This document shows, piece by piece, positions 46,351-57,480 of a stretch of DNA of 64,000 nucleotides (the first letter of the stretch is position 1; each line of letters opens with the position of its first letter). The stretch covers positions 81,717,423-81,781,422 of the forward strand of contig NW_022098076.1 of the NCBI RefSeq assembly GCF_002288925.2. Direction: 5' to 3'. The DNA comes from Delphinapterus leucas (lineage: Eukaryota > Chordata > Mammalia > Artiodactyla > Monodontidae). The notes beneath the pieces are model-generated. The model did not search any database. It was given only the letters and a program-made list of their open reading frames with translations, and was not told the DNA's origin. The position numbers and the translations under genes were made by a program.

Positions 46351-47540
46351 ATTGATACATTTTGACCCTGCCATGTTCCCCTGTTAGGTCCTATTGCAAA
46401 GAAGAGAGGGGTGGGATTAAAATACCCTCAGTCTAGAAAATACTTTGTAGGATTCATTATTAAAACCACAAACTTTTCCCATCTTTGGCTGGCGAGCAAC
46501 TATCCAATTCATTAAAGTGATAATTCTTGAACTAGTTTTACCCATAATCGCCTTTCTTCACTTCTCAGTTTAACTCTTGATGCTTTCGGTTTTTTCTCCT
46601 CGTTTTTCTTTTTCTTTTGCCCAGCCCTCTTCAGCTTAAAGCTGTGACATAAAGACTCTTGTGCATTTTGTTTGCTGGCCCATGGTCTGGTCTACGGACT
46701 GTCTGTGGCTACTTAACCCACGCATCTGAATCTTGTTGATTAGTGTCAAGATTCAAACAGGTGGGCTATTCCTACAGTTTACTTCCTATCCCTCCACACA
46801 GTTATTGAGGCTACCTGGGGGCAGGTCCCCTCTAACTTGAGCCTTTATCCTCTGAGGTATTAAATTGGCAAGCAGATGGCAAAGTCACCATCGACTTTTT
46901 CTTTTCATTGGCTCGTCATTACGTAAGTAACCCATAACAAGGTAGCCCATATGGAGCAAAACATGATCACCCCAAGTTAGAAACGGCAGAGGAGAAACAT
47001 CACCCAGGGTACTGCAGTTACTTGAAGGTGCACGTTCTCTTCCAGCCCAGGTGGTGCACCTGCACCGCTGGCCTTTCATTCTCATCTCTGTGGTCTCCCT
47101 CCCAGCCACCCACCCTCGCACCTCTTTTCCTTTATCAATAGCGCTGCTATCACCACTCACCTTTTAGTACAAAGGGAAGAAATAAGGAAACAGCTTTTCA
47201 GTATCCAGGAGAAAACAATCATAACCACAAGGGGAAAAAATAGGAATGGGCCAAAGGGTGGATTTCCACAAACTGCCGTCCGAAGGGGATGGATGGGGCC
47301 GGGTGATCACGGGGCCCAGTTTGAGAACCCACTTAGAGGACCTGGTCTCTAACCCTGCTTCTGAATCTTTACATGATGGACTTAGAGACGGGGTCCGGGC
47401 GGAGGCTGGGTGGGTCTTTGCTTAAGGAACTACTGTGACCTCTGTGTACTGTTAAAGATGAGGATGGGGGTGGAGCTCAGGGGAGATGGATGTCAGGAGA
47501 ATTCAAAATGCAAAGCCAAAGAAAGGGCACCAAGTCATGA
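46351..47540. other. Intergenic, approach to the CpG island
   Basis: No repeat or exon recognised. GC content rises to the right. Confidence 0.35.
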
Positions 47541-47559
47541 TTCAGGAATCAGAATAACT

Positions 47560-48240
47560 GCGCAAGCAGACAAAGTCAGAGACCCCTGACCCACAGTCAG
47601 CGACCGAGAGGAAGGAAAAAGAAGCCGACGCCCCGGGCATCTCGCAGGCCGCAGTCGGAGGTGAAGCCAGGCCAGGACCCGCCCAGCCCATCTCCTGCCC
47701 GTCTCTCCCGCGGCCCGAGTTCGGGGACGCGCGTCCCATCGGTGCCCGGGCGAGTCTCACCGTAGGCGGGACAAGGACTTTGGCCTCCCGCCCGCCCAGG
47801 CTCGGGCCACGCCACTCCAGCACCCCGCCCTGTCTGTCCGCCCCGGCCACGTGAAAGCCGCCGACAAACCCCCGGGACCAGAGGGCGGCGAGAACCTCCC
47901 CTCCGCTGGATCCGCTGGGGCAGCCGCCGCCGCCGTCGCTCTGCGGTCTCCTCGGTCCCCCTCGAGCCGTTCCGCCCGGTCGTCGCCGGACTAGAACCAG
48001 TGCCCAGGTCCCTGCGCCCGTTCGTGGTCGCCGCCTACGGCTGCCGGGATCCCCGCCCGGCCGCGGGCACCAAGCCCCCCGGGCCTGCGCCCTAGCTCGG
48101 AGCGAGACCGAGAGCCAGGCCACGCCGAGCCGAGGCCGCCGGGGACCTGATCCATCCGGGCCCTGATGGGGCCGCGGGGAGGCGGCGCTATACCGGAAGG
48201 CTTCCCGGAGGCGAGAGTCCGAAGGATGAAACCCCTACTC
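47560..48240. promoter_or_regulatory. CpG island, candidate promoter
   Basis: This ~680-bp block is strikingly GC-rich with many CpG dinucleotides, unlike anything else in the window. It contains 'taccggaagg' (ETS/GABPA-type CCGGAAG, about 48190) and GC-box-like 'cccgcccg' strings, and no TATA box. On minus, 'cctacg' followed by 'gtgaga' at about 47761/47760 is a plausible first-exon splice donor. CpG density of this kind usually marks an active promoter of a coding or long non-coding RNA. It lies 26 kb upstream of the FAM124B start, so it could be a distal FAM124B promoter or an independent transcript. The 193-codon minus frame over it (47542-48123) is arginine/glycine-rich and probably only composition. 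Confidence 0.7.
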
Positions 48241-49083
48241 CCTCTAGGCGGAGCGTAGTATTTTCATTTGACCCGCCTTTTTCCTTTCACAATGATTATT
48301 TTCTGACTAACCGCGTGTAGCACCCCTTTCCCTTCTCATGCCACTTTGGCTGTGACCCTCCTCTCCTCTAGAACAACATGTTTCATGGGGATAAGTCTTG
48401 GGAATCTTCCACATATAAAACCCGCGGCCAGGCTCACTGGGGGTTATTAATTTTCTTAGAGTGACATCATGCGGTAAAGGAAGGACCACCCAGCGTGTGT
48501 TTCAAAGTGCTGATACCTTTTGTTGACGAACAAGCAAGAGGCCAGGAGTGGGAAGGGAGAACCCAAAGGCATTAACTGAAGTCGGAATCATGGAATCTTA
48601 GGAGCTGAAAGGGATTTAGGAGTTTCTGACTCTACCTTCCACGCATTTCCAGAAGCCCCGGGGAAAGCTTCCCCCAGCGCCCCCTGTGCTTACACCTGGG
48701 AGCTAGAGAATCTATGCAACCTTGACTTTAAAGAGATGAGCCCACCTACACCTGAACAGAAAGGGAAGCTTAAGATCGGGCTTTCACTGCTGAGCCTCCA
48801 AAAACGAATCAGATGTTCCATTACATGCCAAACGCTCAAAACATTCGAAAGGAAGATATTTTACAAAAGGTTGTCAGATTTCTAAGGTGCTATGAACACT
48901 GGGTCCTCTAATTCTCCCTTCAACTAAAAAGCTGAAAGCAGATTTCTTAAAGTGCACTACGTGGGAATCAATAGGTGTTAGGTGAATAAAAGGATCCCAT
49001 GTCAGATACGGATTAAACAAATACTGGACTTATAAAAAATCGCAAAAAAAATCACTTATAAATAAAAAAAAAATCAAACAGTT
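48241..49083. other. Flank of the CpG island
   Basis: 48590-48640 ('ggaatcttaggagctgaaag', 'ggatttaggagtttctgact') resembles an old CR1/L3-type repeat. No exon recognised. Confidence 0.4.
48675..48689 (-). promoter_or_regulatory. Candidate CTCF binding motif
   Basis: On minus 'gcacagggggcgctg' fits the CTCF core, including the AGGGGGCGC block. It sits about 450 bp from the CpG island edge. Confidence 0.5.
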
Positions 49084-49085
49084 CT

Positions 49086-49288
49086 TTTTTTTACTGTACG
49101 CAAGCCTTTCACTGTTGTGGCCTCTCCCACTGCGGACGGAGCACAGGCTCCGGACGCGCAGGCTCGGCGGCCATGGCTCACGGGCCCAGCCGCTCCGAGG
49201 CATGTGGGATCTTCCCGGACCGGGGCACGAACTTATGTACTCTGCATGGACAGGCGGACTCTCAACCACTGCGCCACCAGGGAAGCCC
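49086..49288 (-). mobile_element. CHR-2 type SINE (minus)
   Basis: Antisense CHR-2: T-run, 'cactgttgtggcctctccca', 'ggccatggctcacgggccca', 'gcgccaccagggaagcccta'. The B-box region is mutated ('cacgaacttatgtac'). Confidence 0.94.
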
Positions 49289-49569
49289 TACAGTAACACT
49301 TCTTAGACAAACTAATATGGTATGTAATTCTTCAATTTCCAAAACGGCACTTGGTTGTAGTAGCCAGTCCCAAGGTGGCCCTCAGTGTTCCTTGCTCCTG
49401 TCGTAATGCGCCCGGTGTAAGCGACTCAGGCACTGAATCAGGGCCGGTGAGCGTGACCAGGAGAACACAGTGGGGTGTGACCTCTGAGGCCGGGTCAAAA
49501 AAGGCATTTTTAAGTTTCCACTTTGGCCTCTTACATATATCTAATTCTGAATTCAATCTGCTGGTATTT
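49289..49569. other. Intergenic, nothing recognised
   Basis: Short unique-looking stretch. No exon found. Confidence 0.3.
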
Positions 49570-51560
49570 TAATTAGGATTTTTGCAACTAAATCATACTT
49601 GTACTTTGCCTATGCCTTTCTTTTCTTGTACTGTTCTTGTCGTGTCTTGGTACCAAGGTTATATTAGTCTCATAAAATTAGCTAGATAATTTCCTTCTCT
49701 TTTTTTCCTCTGAAATGGTTTAAAATAGAATAAATGCTCCTTGAAAATTTAGTAAGACCACCCTCCCATCCCACCCCCAGTATAATCAGCTGGCCTGGTG
49801 GTTTTTTGAGTGGGTGGAGGAGAATGCCAGAAGAACCTTTTGATTACTAATTTAATTTCTGCCATGGCTATTGGTTTATTCAGAAGTTCTTTGTCTTCTT
49901 GGGTCAGTTTTTGACATTCATATTTTTTTTTTTAGAAAAGTAAATCTTTTATCAAAGTTTTTTTTTTTAGTTCATCAAAGATTTTAATGTTCATGTGTGG
50001 TTTTGAAATTTTCCATTAAATCTATAGCTGTGTTCTTTTCTTTATTCCTAATATTTATTGTTTGTGTGTATATGTATGCATTTACTCTCTTTTATTGTTT
50101 TCCATTTTCTTAGTTTAGCCAAAAAAACTAGCTTCTGATTTTGTTGATACTGTTACTTTCTGCTCCTATTATTTAAAATTTCTTCCTTTTACTCCCTTTA
50201 TATTTACTTTATTTTTCTGCTAACTAATTGAGTTAAGTGCTGTATTACTCATTTGTTTTCAAAATTTCTTTAAAACATAAAGTTAAGTCTACAAAATGTG
50301 TTTCTAATTCTTTTTGCTGCATTCAACTAATTTTGATATGTAACAAACGTATTATCACTCTGGTCTTAAATATGCTGCAATTTCCATTGTGATCTCTTTT
50401 TAAATTAATTCAGAATTTATTCAGGAATGCATTGAAGAATTTCCAAAAGTGTATGTACATTATTTATTATTTTATTAGTACTTTTGTTTATTGTTTACTT
50501 ATTAATTTTGCTATTATTTTATTCTTGAATTCTCATATAATTACAGTATAGCCAGAGAATGAATGTGGTCTGTTTTCTATATATTTTTAAATTTGTTTAG
50601 ACCTTATTACCTATTATGTTGTCAATTTTTGAAGATTTTTTGAAAATAATCCATTACATCAAACTTGTTATTTTTATTTTTTATTTCCATATCCTCAAAC
50701 TTTTTTTTATTATGTGACCAATCAGTATCTTATAGAGATGTGTTAAAATCCCCCCATATAATTATAGGTTTGTCTATTTTCTTTATGTAGGTTAATTTTG
50801 CCTTCTAGATTTTAAGGCATTTTTTTTTTAGGTACATAGGAGTTCATGAGGACTATATAGTCCTCTTATTACTAAGTTCTTTCCTTCTTTATCCATGTTT
50901 TTGCCATAAATTGTATTTTGTCTGAAATTGACATTGCTATGCTTAGAGTTATTGTTTTTATCATTTGTACGGGACAAGTTTTCCCATCCCTTTAGCTGAA
51001 AAGCTTATATGGGTGGTTTTATTTTATTTGTATCTTTTATAAGAAGTCTATACCTAGTTTTTAAAATTTAATTTAATCATATAGACTTTTTTATACTGAG
51101 TTTATTCTATTTTCCATTTTTTGATTGATTAAAAAATTATTTCTACTCTCTTAGTTTTGATTTTCTGTTCACCTTCACTTATCTTTTTCTTTTCCTCCCC
51201 CTTTCCTGAATTTTCTTGAACTAGTACAGTTTTCTGTATTTCCCCCCTTTATGGTTAGGAAGCTACTGATAGTGTTTTTATATTTTGACTATGTGCCTTT
51301 AGCTTTCTAACATACATATTAGACCACACAGTTTTCTAAATAATCCAAAATGCTCAGTAATTTTGTTTTTGTCCTGAACAACAATAGCCTTTAGCACACT
51401 TTATCTGCCCATTGGCATCACCTCTTCAATTTATTGTTATCTAGAGTTTTAGTTTTGTACTTCTTGAAACAAAACAAAGAAAAATTGAGATTTTTTTTAA
51501 AGTTAATAGTTTATAAACATTTGCTTATATTTTATCAATTTCTGTGCTTCCCCTGTTTTT
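49570..51560 (-). mobile_element. Long old L1 remnant (minus), ORF2 region
   Basis: About 2 kb of T-rich antisense L1. Landmarks: 'ttggtaccaaggttatatta', 'catggctattggtttattca', 'aactagcttctgattttgtt', 'ttgatatgtaacaaacgtat', 'attataggtttgtctatttt', 'ttttgtctgaaattgacatt'. These follow the ORF2 reverse-transcriptase and downstream order on the complement. Many stops and indels; no coding capacity. Confidence 0.75.
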
Positions 51561-52237
51561 TGTATTCCATACTTTTCCTCTAGGCTCATTTTTCTTCCAA
51601 TAAAGTATATACTTTGATAATTATTTTAATGAAGGTCTTTGTGTGGTATTGCATTTCTGATCCATTTTTGGTCCATGAAATAACCTGTTTTGTTTTTGAT
51701 CCAGCGTCCATCTTAATGGTTTTCTCCTTTTGTGACCTATCTGTCATTGCTATGGGTTTGGAGCAAGGGGGACGAGTTGAAAGGCTAACTTACATAGTCA
51801 TCTTGACTAGAAATCAGAGCTGATGGCTGTTGAGTTCCTGATCCTCAGAGGGCAGGATCAAAGCAGTACAAAGCAAGCAAGTGAGGCAACTTGCCTGAAA
51901 GGGGAAAAGAATAATTATGGGCATATGCAAGTTTCAAAAAGTATTTGGCTTTTCTAATCTTTATAATTTTTTTCTTGGTTCAACTCACATTGACGTTGGA
52001 GTGATAATGCTTGGTGTGCTGACCCCTGGTGGATTCAGCAAGTGTTTATTTATTACAATTTTTAAGAGTTGGAATAGATCTTATCAGGAGTTACCAATTC
52101 AAATGCTTTCAGAGGCCAAACAGGTCACGTAAATGTGTCAGGTAACCCCGTATCTGACAATAGATCACGGTGCCAAGTGTGGTGAAGCTGGAAAATGCAG
52201 GCTCCACCAAAGGCCTATGAACTTAAGTGTTGGCAAA

Positions 52238-52239
<2 letters not shown>
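51561..52239. other. Intergenic, nothing recognised
   Basis: AT-rich; no exon or clear repeat. Confidence 0.35.

Positions 52240-52283
<44 letters not shown>
52240..52283 (+). repeat. (CA)n microsatellite
   Basis: A pure run of about 21 CA units, likely polymorphic. Confidence 0.97.
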
Positions 52284-52286
<3 letters not shown>

Positions 52287-53356
52287 AAACCCAGAGTGGG
52301 AGCTTGATTGGGCCAATCAGTTTGGCCAGACCTTCCATACATAAGGCTTAACAGATAGATTACACCTCTGTCTGGCCTGAGGTCACACTGAAACATGGTT
52401 TGTAAATTAATAACTTGCTCTTTCCATAATTCACTCTTACTTTCCAAAGATGTAGCAAAAACTCAACAATGCTATAAGGAGCTATTTTTAATTAAAATTA
52501 AATATCTATTGACAAGACTCAATGGTGGAAAATGTTAATCTTCAAGTGAATTCATGTATCATTTCTGTGTTTTAAGTAGAAAGCCATTTGCGTTATATAT
52601 TATTTGAGACATTGTACAGAGAAATTCATTACTTTAAAACATAAAATATTACACAAATTAAAATTTTTCCTCTACTTTTTTATGCAGTTAACTTAAAGTT
52701 TAAGAGTTTAAAATCAGCAACTTGTCCTGATATGCTATATTTTTAAGTGGAGAGCATAACTGGAGAGAGTAAGAGTGAATCATGTAAGAGCGGCGAGAGC
52801 TGTGATAGTCTAGAACCAAAACGCTTTGGAAAAGTCCAAATAGCATTTCTACAAAGGATATTTTGATTAATTTTAATGGTAATTGTTAAAGGGCACTTAA
52901 TCTTTTTTTTCCCTAATTAATCTAAACTTACTTATACAGTTTTCTTCCAGGATCTGTCTGATGTTTCACTCAGAAACTTCAGTGGCTTCTTATTATCTAC
53001 CATGTTAAATCACGGGTTTTCAGTCTACCAGTCCCACCATCATTCCCTCTGTTTTGACTACCATATTTCTGGAATTCAAGAAAATCTGCCTGCTTCGCTC
53101 AAGTGAAGGGCTGCATCTTCTTGCCCCAGCCTTCCCCATATTTCACATGAATGTGAAGAAACAGAGTGTGGCATCCCCGAGGCAAATCTGCAATTCAGTC
53201 TACTATAGCAGCCAAGATGAGGTTCTTGCTTCCAACCCTTCTCTCACACTCTCTTCCCTTGATATGCTTTGTTCTCTACTAGACAGGCTCGCTCGTAACC
53301 ACTCAAGCTCCTAACAAAACTTTATGGCAGCATAAGAAACTTGGTGAATATTTACT
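52284..53356. other. Intergenic with a probable L2 piece
   Basis: 52940-53160 ('cagtggcttcttattatcta', 'ttcttgccccagccttcccc') is L2-like. The rest is AT-rich and unassigned. Confidence 0.4.
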
Positions 53357-53430
53357 GTGTGTGTGTGTATACTTATATATACACAGACATAAATACATAC
53401 ACATGCACACACATATATATACACATTATT
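53357..53430 (+). repeat. (TG)n/(TA)n/(CA)n compound simple repeat
   Basis: 'tgtgtgtgtgtgta', then 'tatatatacacag' and 'cacacacatatatata'. Alternating purine-pyrimidine and partly self-complementary, so able to form a hairpin or Z-DNA. Confidence 0.9.
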
Positions 53431-53599
53431 TTTGATGGCTTGAAATAATGGCCGATGAGAAATTATTAAATGTAAAATACATTTAAAAAATGACATGTAC
53501 ATACAAACTCTAATATATACAAATGCCAGCTGCTCACAACATTTACATACAAACTTTAATAGCTTTCTAAGACCATATTTTCAAATGTTAGTGTGAGAC

Positions 53600-53755
53600 A
53601 GAAAACTTTGTGGATATTGTGAAATATGAAAATTCCCAGGTCCACCCTTCAGAGATTCTGATTCAGTGATATCGGGAGAAGTGCAGACAGCAGGGCTTTT
53701 TTAAGCAAACATCACAAGTAATTCTGAGAGAGGCAGCTAATAGATGACACATAGA
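53600..53755 (+). mobile_element. MER5A-type MITE fragment
   Basis: 'ggtccacccttcagagattc', 'tgattcagtgatatcgggag', 'aagtaattctgagag' and 'agaaaaccactacc' follow the MER5A right half. Confidence 0.6.
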
Positions 53756-54899
53756 AAACCACTACCAGAAGGAGTAATTTTTTCCCCAAATAAAGCAACC
53801 CCTTTCCTGTTTGTATATTTATGAAATGATGTGCTTATTCCATAACTAGCATTATGAACATGTAAAAATTTCACAATCTTCTGTCGTGCCAATTTTTGGG
53901 TATTTAATATAATGTTTGGATTTTAATTTTGTTTATTTTAGATGTGACCTAAAATTCTCTTAAATAAGCTTTTATTTACAATACAGCTTCATCATTTGTT
54001 AAGATACCTAGGAGGTTTTCTTCCTCCATTAAACACATTTACTTAATTCTCAGACATATTTTAGTTTCATGTTAGAATCCCTTTTTAAAATGTGCCAGCA
54101 AGGAACACTTCTGAACTTATAAAAAAGAAGTTTGCTATTCATTTTCCTCGGTATGTTTCCATTGGACTTAGAATAGATGATCAAGTATTGAAATTGCCTT
54201 GATTCTGGAATTTTAACTGGATATGCTCCATTATTTTGAGGTCAGCATCTTACGGACTTTAGGGGATTCCTGGGGGAAAAAAACTGTCTTTTTCCCCTCA
54301 AACCACGGATGTCAGAATTTTTACATAAACTTACCTTTTCACGGAGCAACTAAAATGTGAATCACTTGGACTCTACTGTACCACCTAGAGCCCGATTGAC
54401 TATGAGTCCGACTAATATAAACATGGTTTCTTCACACCATAGTGATGCAAAAGTTTCATTGGTGTATAGCACCTACAAAACATACTTTAGCTATTGAAGA
54501 ATATAACATTATAGGCTGGAAGGCACTTTAGAAACTGAGTCATCCGAGTCCAATGACTTCATTTTACAGATTAAGTGAAGCCAAAAATCACAGGAACCTC
54601 ATGACTTTCTTGAGGGTGAGACTGACTCTTATTCATCCTCACAAACTTGTGCATAATCCTTGCAAAAGTTTTTGTTTATTTCTTTTTATATCAGGCCACT
54701 CCTAATACAATAAACGTATGAAACACATCAGGTTTGTTGGATAAATAATGAATGAATTAAATGCTTTGATTTTCTAACTCCTATGTCCCATATCAGACCC
54801 AGAATAAGACAGCTTGACCCCAGAATGACCTTCGGTACTTCCTCCAGGTAAGTGTGGACCCTGATGTATTTTAGTTATTCCAAACAACTGCACACTGAG
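53756..54899. other. Intergenic, little recognised
   Basis: 54505-54600 ('gctggaaggcactttagaaa', 'cattttacagattaagtgaa') resembles an old CR1/L3-type repeat. No exon found. Confidence 0.4.
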
Positions 54900-54909
54900 C
54901 TGTTTTCCT

Positions 54910-55037
54910 TCTTTTTTTTTTTTTTTTTGGCTCCTCCACATGGCATGTGGGATCTTAGTTCCCCGAACCAGGGATCGAACCCACGCCCCCTGCAGTGGAA
55001 ATGCGGAGTCCTAACCACTGGACCACCAGAGAAGTCC
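54910..55037 (-). mobile_element. Short tRNA-derived SINE (CHRS/Bov-tA-like, minus)
   Basis: A 128-bp antisense SINE: T-run, 'ggcatgtgggatcttagttc', 'cagggatcgaacccacgccc', 'aatgcggagtcctaaccact', 'ggaccaccagagaagtccc'. The 10-bp duplication 'ctgttttcct' occurs at 54900-54909 and 55038-55047. Confidence 0.92.
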
Positions 55038-55256
55038 CTGTTTTCCTATATTTTTACCAACACTGAACAATATCAATATTTTTTACTTTTTCCTTTATAA
55101 ACATGGAAAATAGGCATTGATGCTTTAATTTTCCTTTTTTTATTGCTGATATTGTATAGATTTCTCACGTTCATTGGAAATTTTCCTTCTGTGAATTTGG
55201 AATACACTTCTTTATTGTCTTCTAACTTCCAATGTTGCTGTCAAGAAATAGAATTC

Positions 55257-55375
55257 AGGGCTTCTCTGGTGGCGCAGTGGTTGAGAGTCCGCCTGCCGAT
55301 GCAGGGGACACGGGTTCGTGCCCCGGTCCGCGAAGATCCCACATGCAGCGGAGAATGGGAGAGCAGAAACAAACA
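55257..55375 (+). mobile_element. Shortened CHR-2 SINE
   Basis: The tRNA-like head is complete ('gcttctctggtggcgcagtg' to 'gatcccacatgcagcggag'), but the whole second half of the body is missing. It passes directly to 'aatgggagagcag' and a '(caaa)' tail. Either an internal deletion or a separate short subfamily. Confidence 0.85.
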
Positions 55376-55379
55376 AACA

Positions 55380-56095
55380 AAAATGGAGGGGAATACCATC
55401 AGAGAAAAAAATCAGAGAAATTTTCCTAAGACCGGATGATACACCTCTCCTGGAATGGGCTTACCAATTGCTCAGAATAGATCCAATCCAAAGTATATCA
55501 TCATATAGTTTGAACAGACTTATCACTAGAATCTATAATAATAATTAAAAAAACTCCCTACAAACAAAAGTCCAGGACCAGATGGCTTCATAGGCAAATT
55601 CTACCAAACATACAAGGAAGATTTAAACCAGTCCTGTTCACTCTTCCAGAAGATTGAAGAGGAGAGAATATTCCCAAAGACATTCTATGAAGTCACCATC
55701 GCCTTCATACGAAAACCAAAGACACCACCAAAAAGAAAATTATAGGCCAATATCTTTGATGAATATAGTTGCAAAAATTCTCAACAAAATATTAGCAAAC
55801 CAAACTCAACAACACGTAAAAAAGATCATACACCACGACCAAGTGGGATTCATTGCAGAGTCACAAGGATGGTTCAACATAACAAATCAATCAATGTGAT
55901 ACACCACCACAACAAAAGAAAAGACAAAAACCACGTGATCATCTCAATATATACAGAAAAAGCAATAGATAAAATTCAAAGTATATCATCATGAAATGAA
56001 ATTGCAGAATACTAGGAACAAAGAAAAGAGCCCACAAGCCTCCAGAGAAAGAGAGAAAGGTTTCACACAAACATCAGAATGAATTCTATTTCTTT
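55380..56095 (+). mobile_element. Old L1-related sequence interrupted by a younger L1 fragment
   Basis: Outer parts 55380-55504 and 55993-56095 ('cagagaaattttcctaagac', 'gaatgggcttaccaattgct', 'catgaaatgaaattgcagaa', 'aagcctccagagaaagagag') read as one continuous old L1-type sequence. The middle is the fragment listed next. Confidence 0.6.
55505..55976 (+). mobile_element. L1 ORF2 internal fragment flanked by 16-bp direct repeats
   Basis: 'caaaagtccaggaccagatg', 'gaattc'-like 'caaattctaccaaacataca', 'aaattataggccaatatctt', 'ctcaacaaaatattagcaaa' and 'gatcatctcaatatatacag' are the ORF2 reverse-transcriptase region on plus. It stops at 'aatagataaaatt', where L1 normally continues. Exact 16-bp repeats 'caaagtatatcatcat' flank it (55489-55504 and 55977-55992). 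It lacks the 3' UTR and any A-tail. Confidence 0.9.
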
Positions 56096-56313
56096 CTTTT
56101 TTTTTTTTTTTTTTTTTGCGGTACGCGGGCCCGTCACTGTTGTGGCCTCTCCTGTTGCGGAGCACAGGCTCCGGACGCGCAGGCTCAGCGGCCACGGCTC
56201 ACGGGCCCAGCCGCTCCACGGTATGTGGGATCTTCCCGGACCGGGGCACGAACCCGTGTCCCCTGCATCGGCAGGCGGACTCTCAACCACTGCGCCACCA
56301 GGGAAGCCCTGGG
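56096..56313 (-). mobile_element. CHR-2 type SINE (minus)
   Basis: Full-length antisense CHR-2 with a T-run of about 20. Exact repeats 'ctatttcttt' at 56086-56095 and 56314-56323. Confidence 0.97.
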
Positions 56314-57480
56314 CTATTTCTTTAAATCACCGCTGACATCAATATCTTGGTGTCTCTCCCTTTAGTCTGCACGTTTTTCTGCCTGGAGGAAGCCAGTCTA
56401 TCCTGCCTGAAGTATATGAGTATATGGCCTGGAGTATATGGCATCCTGGCTGCCAGCATTCTGGGGGCTCTGTTGGGGAGGAAGTTTGCAAGTCTTATCT
56501 TCAGTGTGTCAACTTTCATTTACACCCCCTGTTTTCCGCAAAACATCCTCATCCTCAACTTGTTCTGGTACCTTCTGTTTTGCTCTCTCTGGGAAAACAA
56601 ACAACCCCAGTCCAATTTTGGGGGTGGGAGAGAGCCAGTAAAAAGACCATGGAGATGGTGGAGACCATACTGAAATTCTAACTTAAACAGATAAGAAACC
56701 CATTCTCTCCAGTTTTTGGCTTCACCTCTTCATCCACTTTCATAGGTTCCGGATACATCCAATTCCTGAGACTTTGAGAAGTCTGTAGTGTAAGTCAGAT
56801 TGCTTCTTGATTTTTTTCTACTGCCAGATTTAGGATTCAGCTTTCTAGGAACTGCTAAGTCAGCTGCCATTATCCATCTGCTTTGCAGATTCTAACGTTG
56901 GTTATTGCTTTCTCCTGCCTTCTCTGACCTTGAGAATCTGTGCAAAAATCAGACAAAGAAAGACACCTTTATTCTCATTTTTATAGGATTTCAGGAGGGA
57001 GTAGAGGTTAAATACATGTGTTCAATCTGGCATCTTTAATTAGTGGTCTCTATTTGTTCTTTCAAATGAACTTGAGAACTCCCCAAACTCTTAGTTTTAT
57101 CCATTATTTCTACTTTTGCTTGCCTATCAATTAATTTCTAGTTTTATATTTATTTTTTCCTTTTCCTTTCCTTAGATTTGTTGTGTGGTTATTTTTATTA
57201 CGTGCTTGAATTGAATGTTTAGTCTCATTTAATAATAAAAGCACTGAATCCTGAATTTTCTTCAGTGTATGATTGTGGCCAAATTCCATAGTTATTGATA
57301 TTCAGTATTCCCAATGTCATTCAGTTCTAAAGAGCTTATAATTTCAATTTTGATTTCCTCACAGGAGTTATTTAGAAGAGCAGTCTGAAGTTTCCAAATG
57401 GGATTGATTTTGTTATCTTTTTGTTTATTAATGTCTAATCTTACTTCACCGGCCATCAGAAAAAGTAGAACTCTAAACAT
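56314..57480 (-). mobile_element. Probable old L1 (minus) with an unassigned left part
   Basis: 56995-57480 is antisense L1-like ('ttcagtgtatgattgtggcc', 'aatgtcattcagttctaaag', 'ggagttatttagaagagcag'). 56330-56990 is unassigned; it has open frames on plus but no family match. Confidence 0.5.

Noticed and set aside
47542..48123. 193-codon minus-strand open frame in the CpG island
   Set aside because: Arginine/glycine/proline-rich composition is expected from GC-rich DNA. There is no recognisable domain, and a likely splice donor lies inside it.
56347..56673. 108-codon plus-strand frame with a hydrophobic middle
   Set aside because: Could mimic a membrane protein, but three overlapping frames are open here, no family match is evident and the flanks are transposon DNA.
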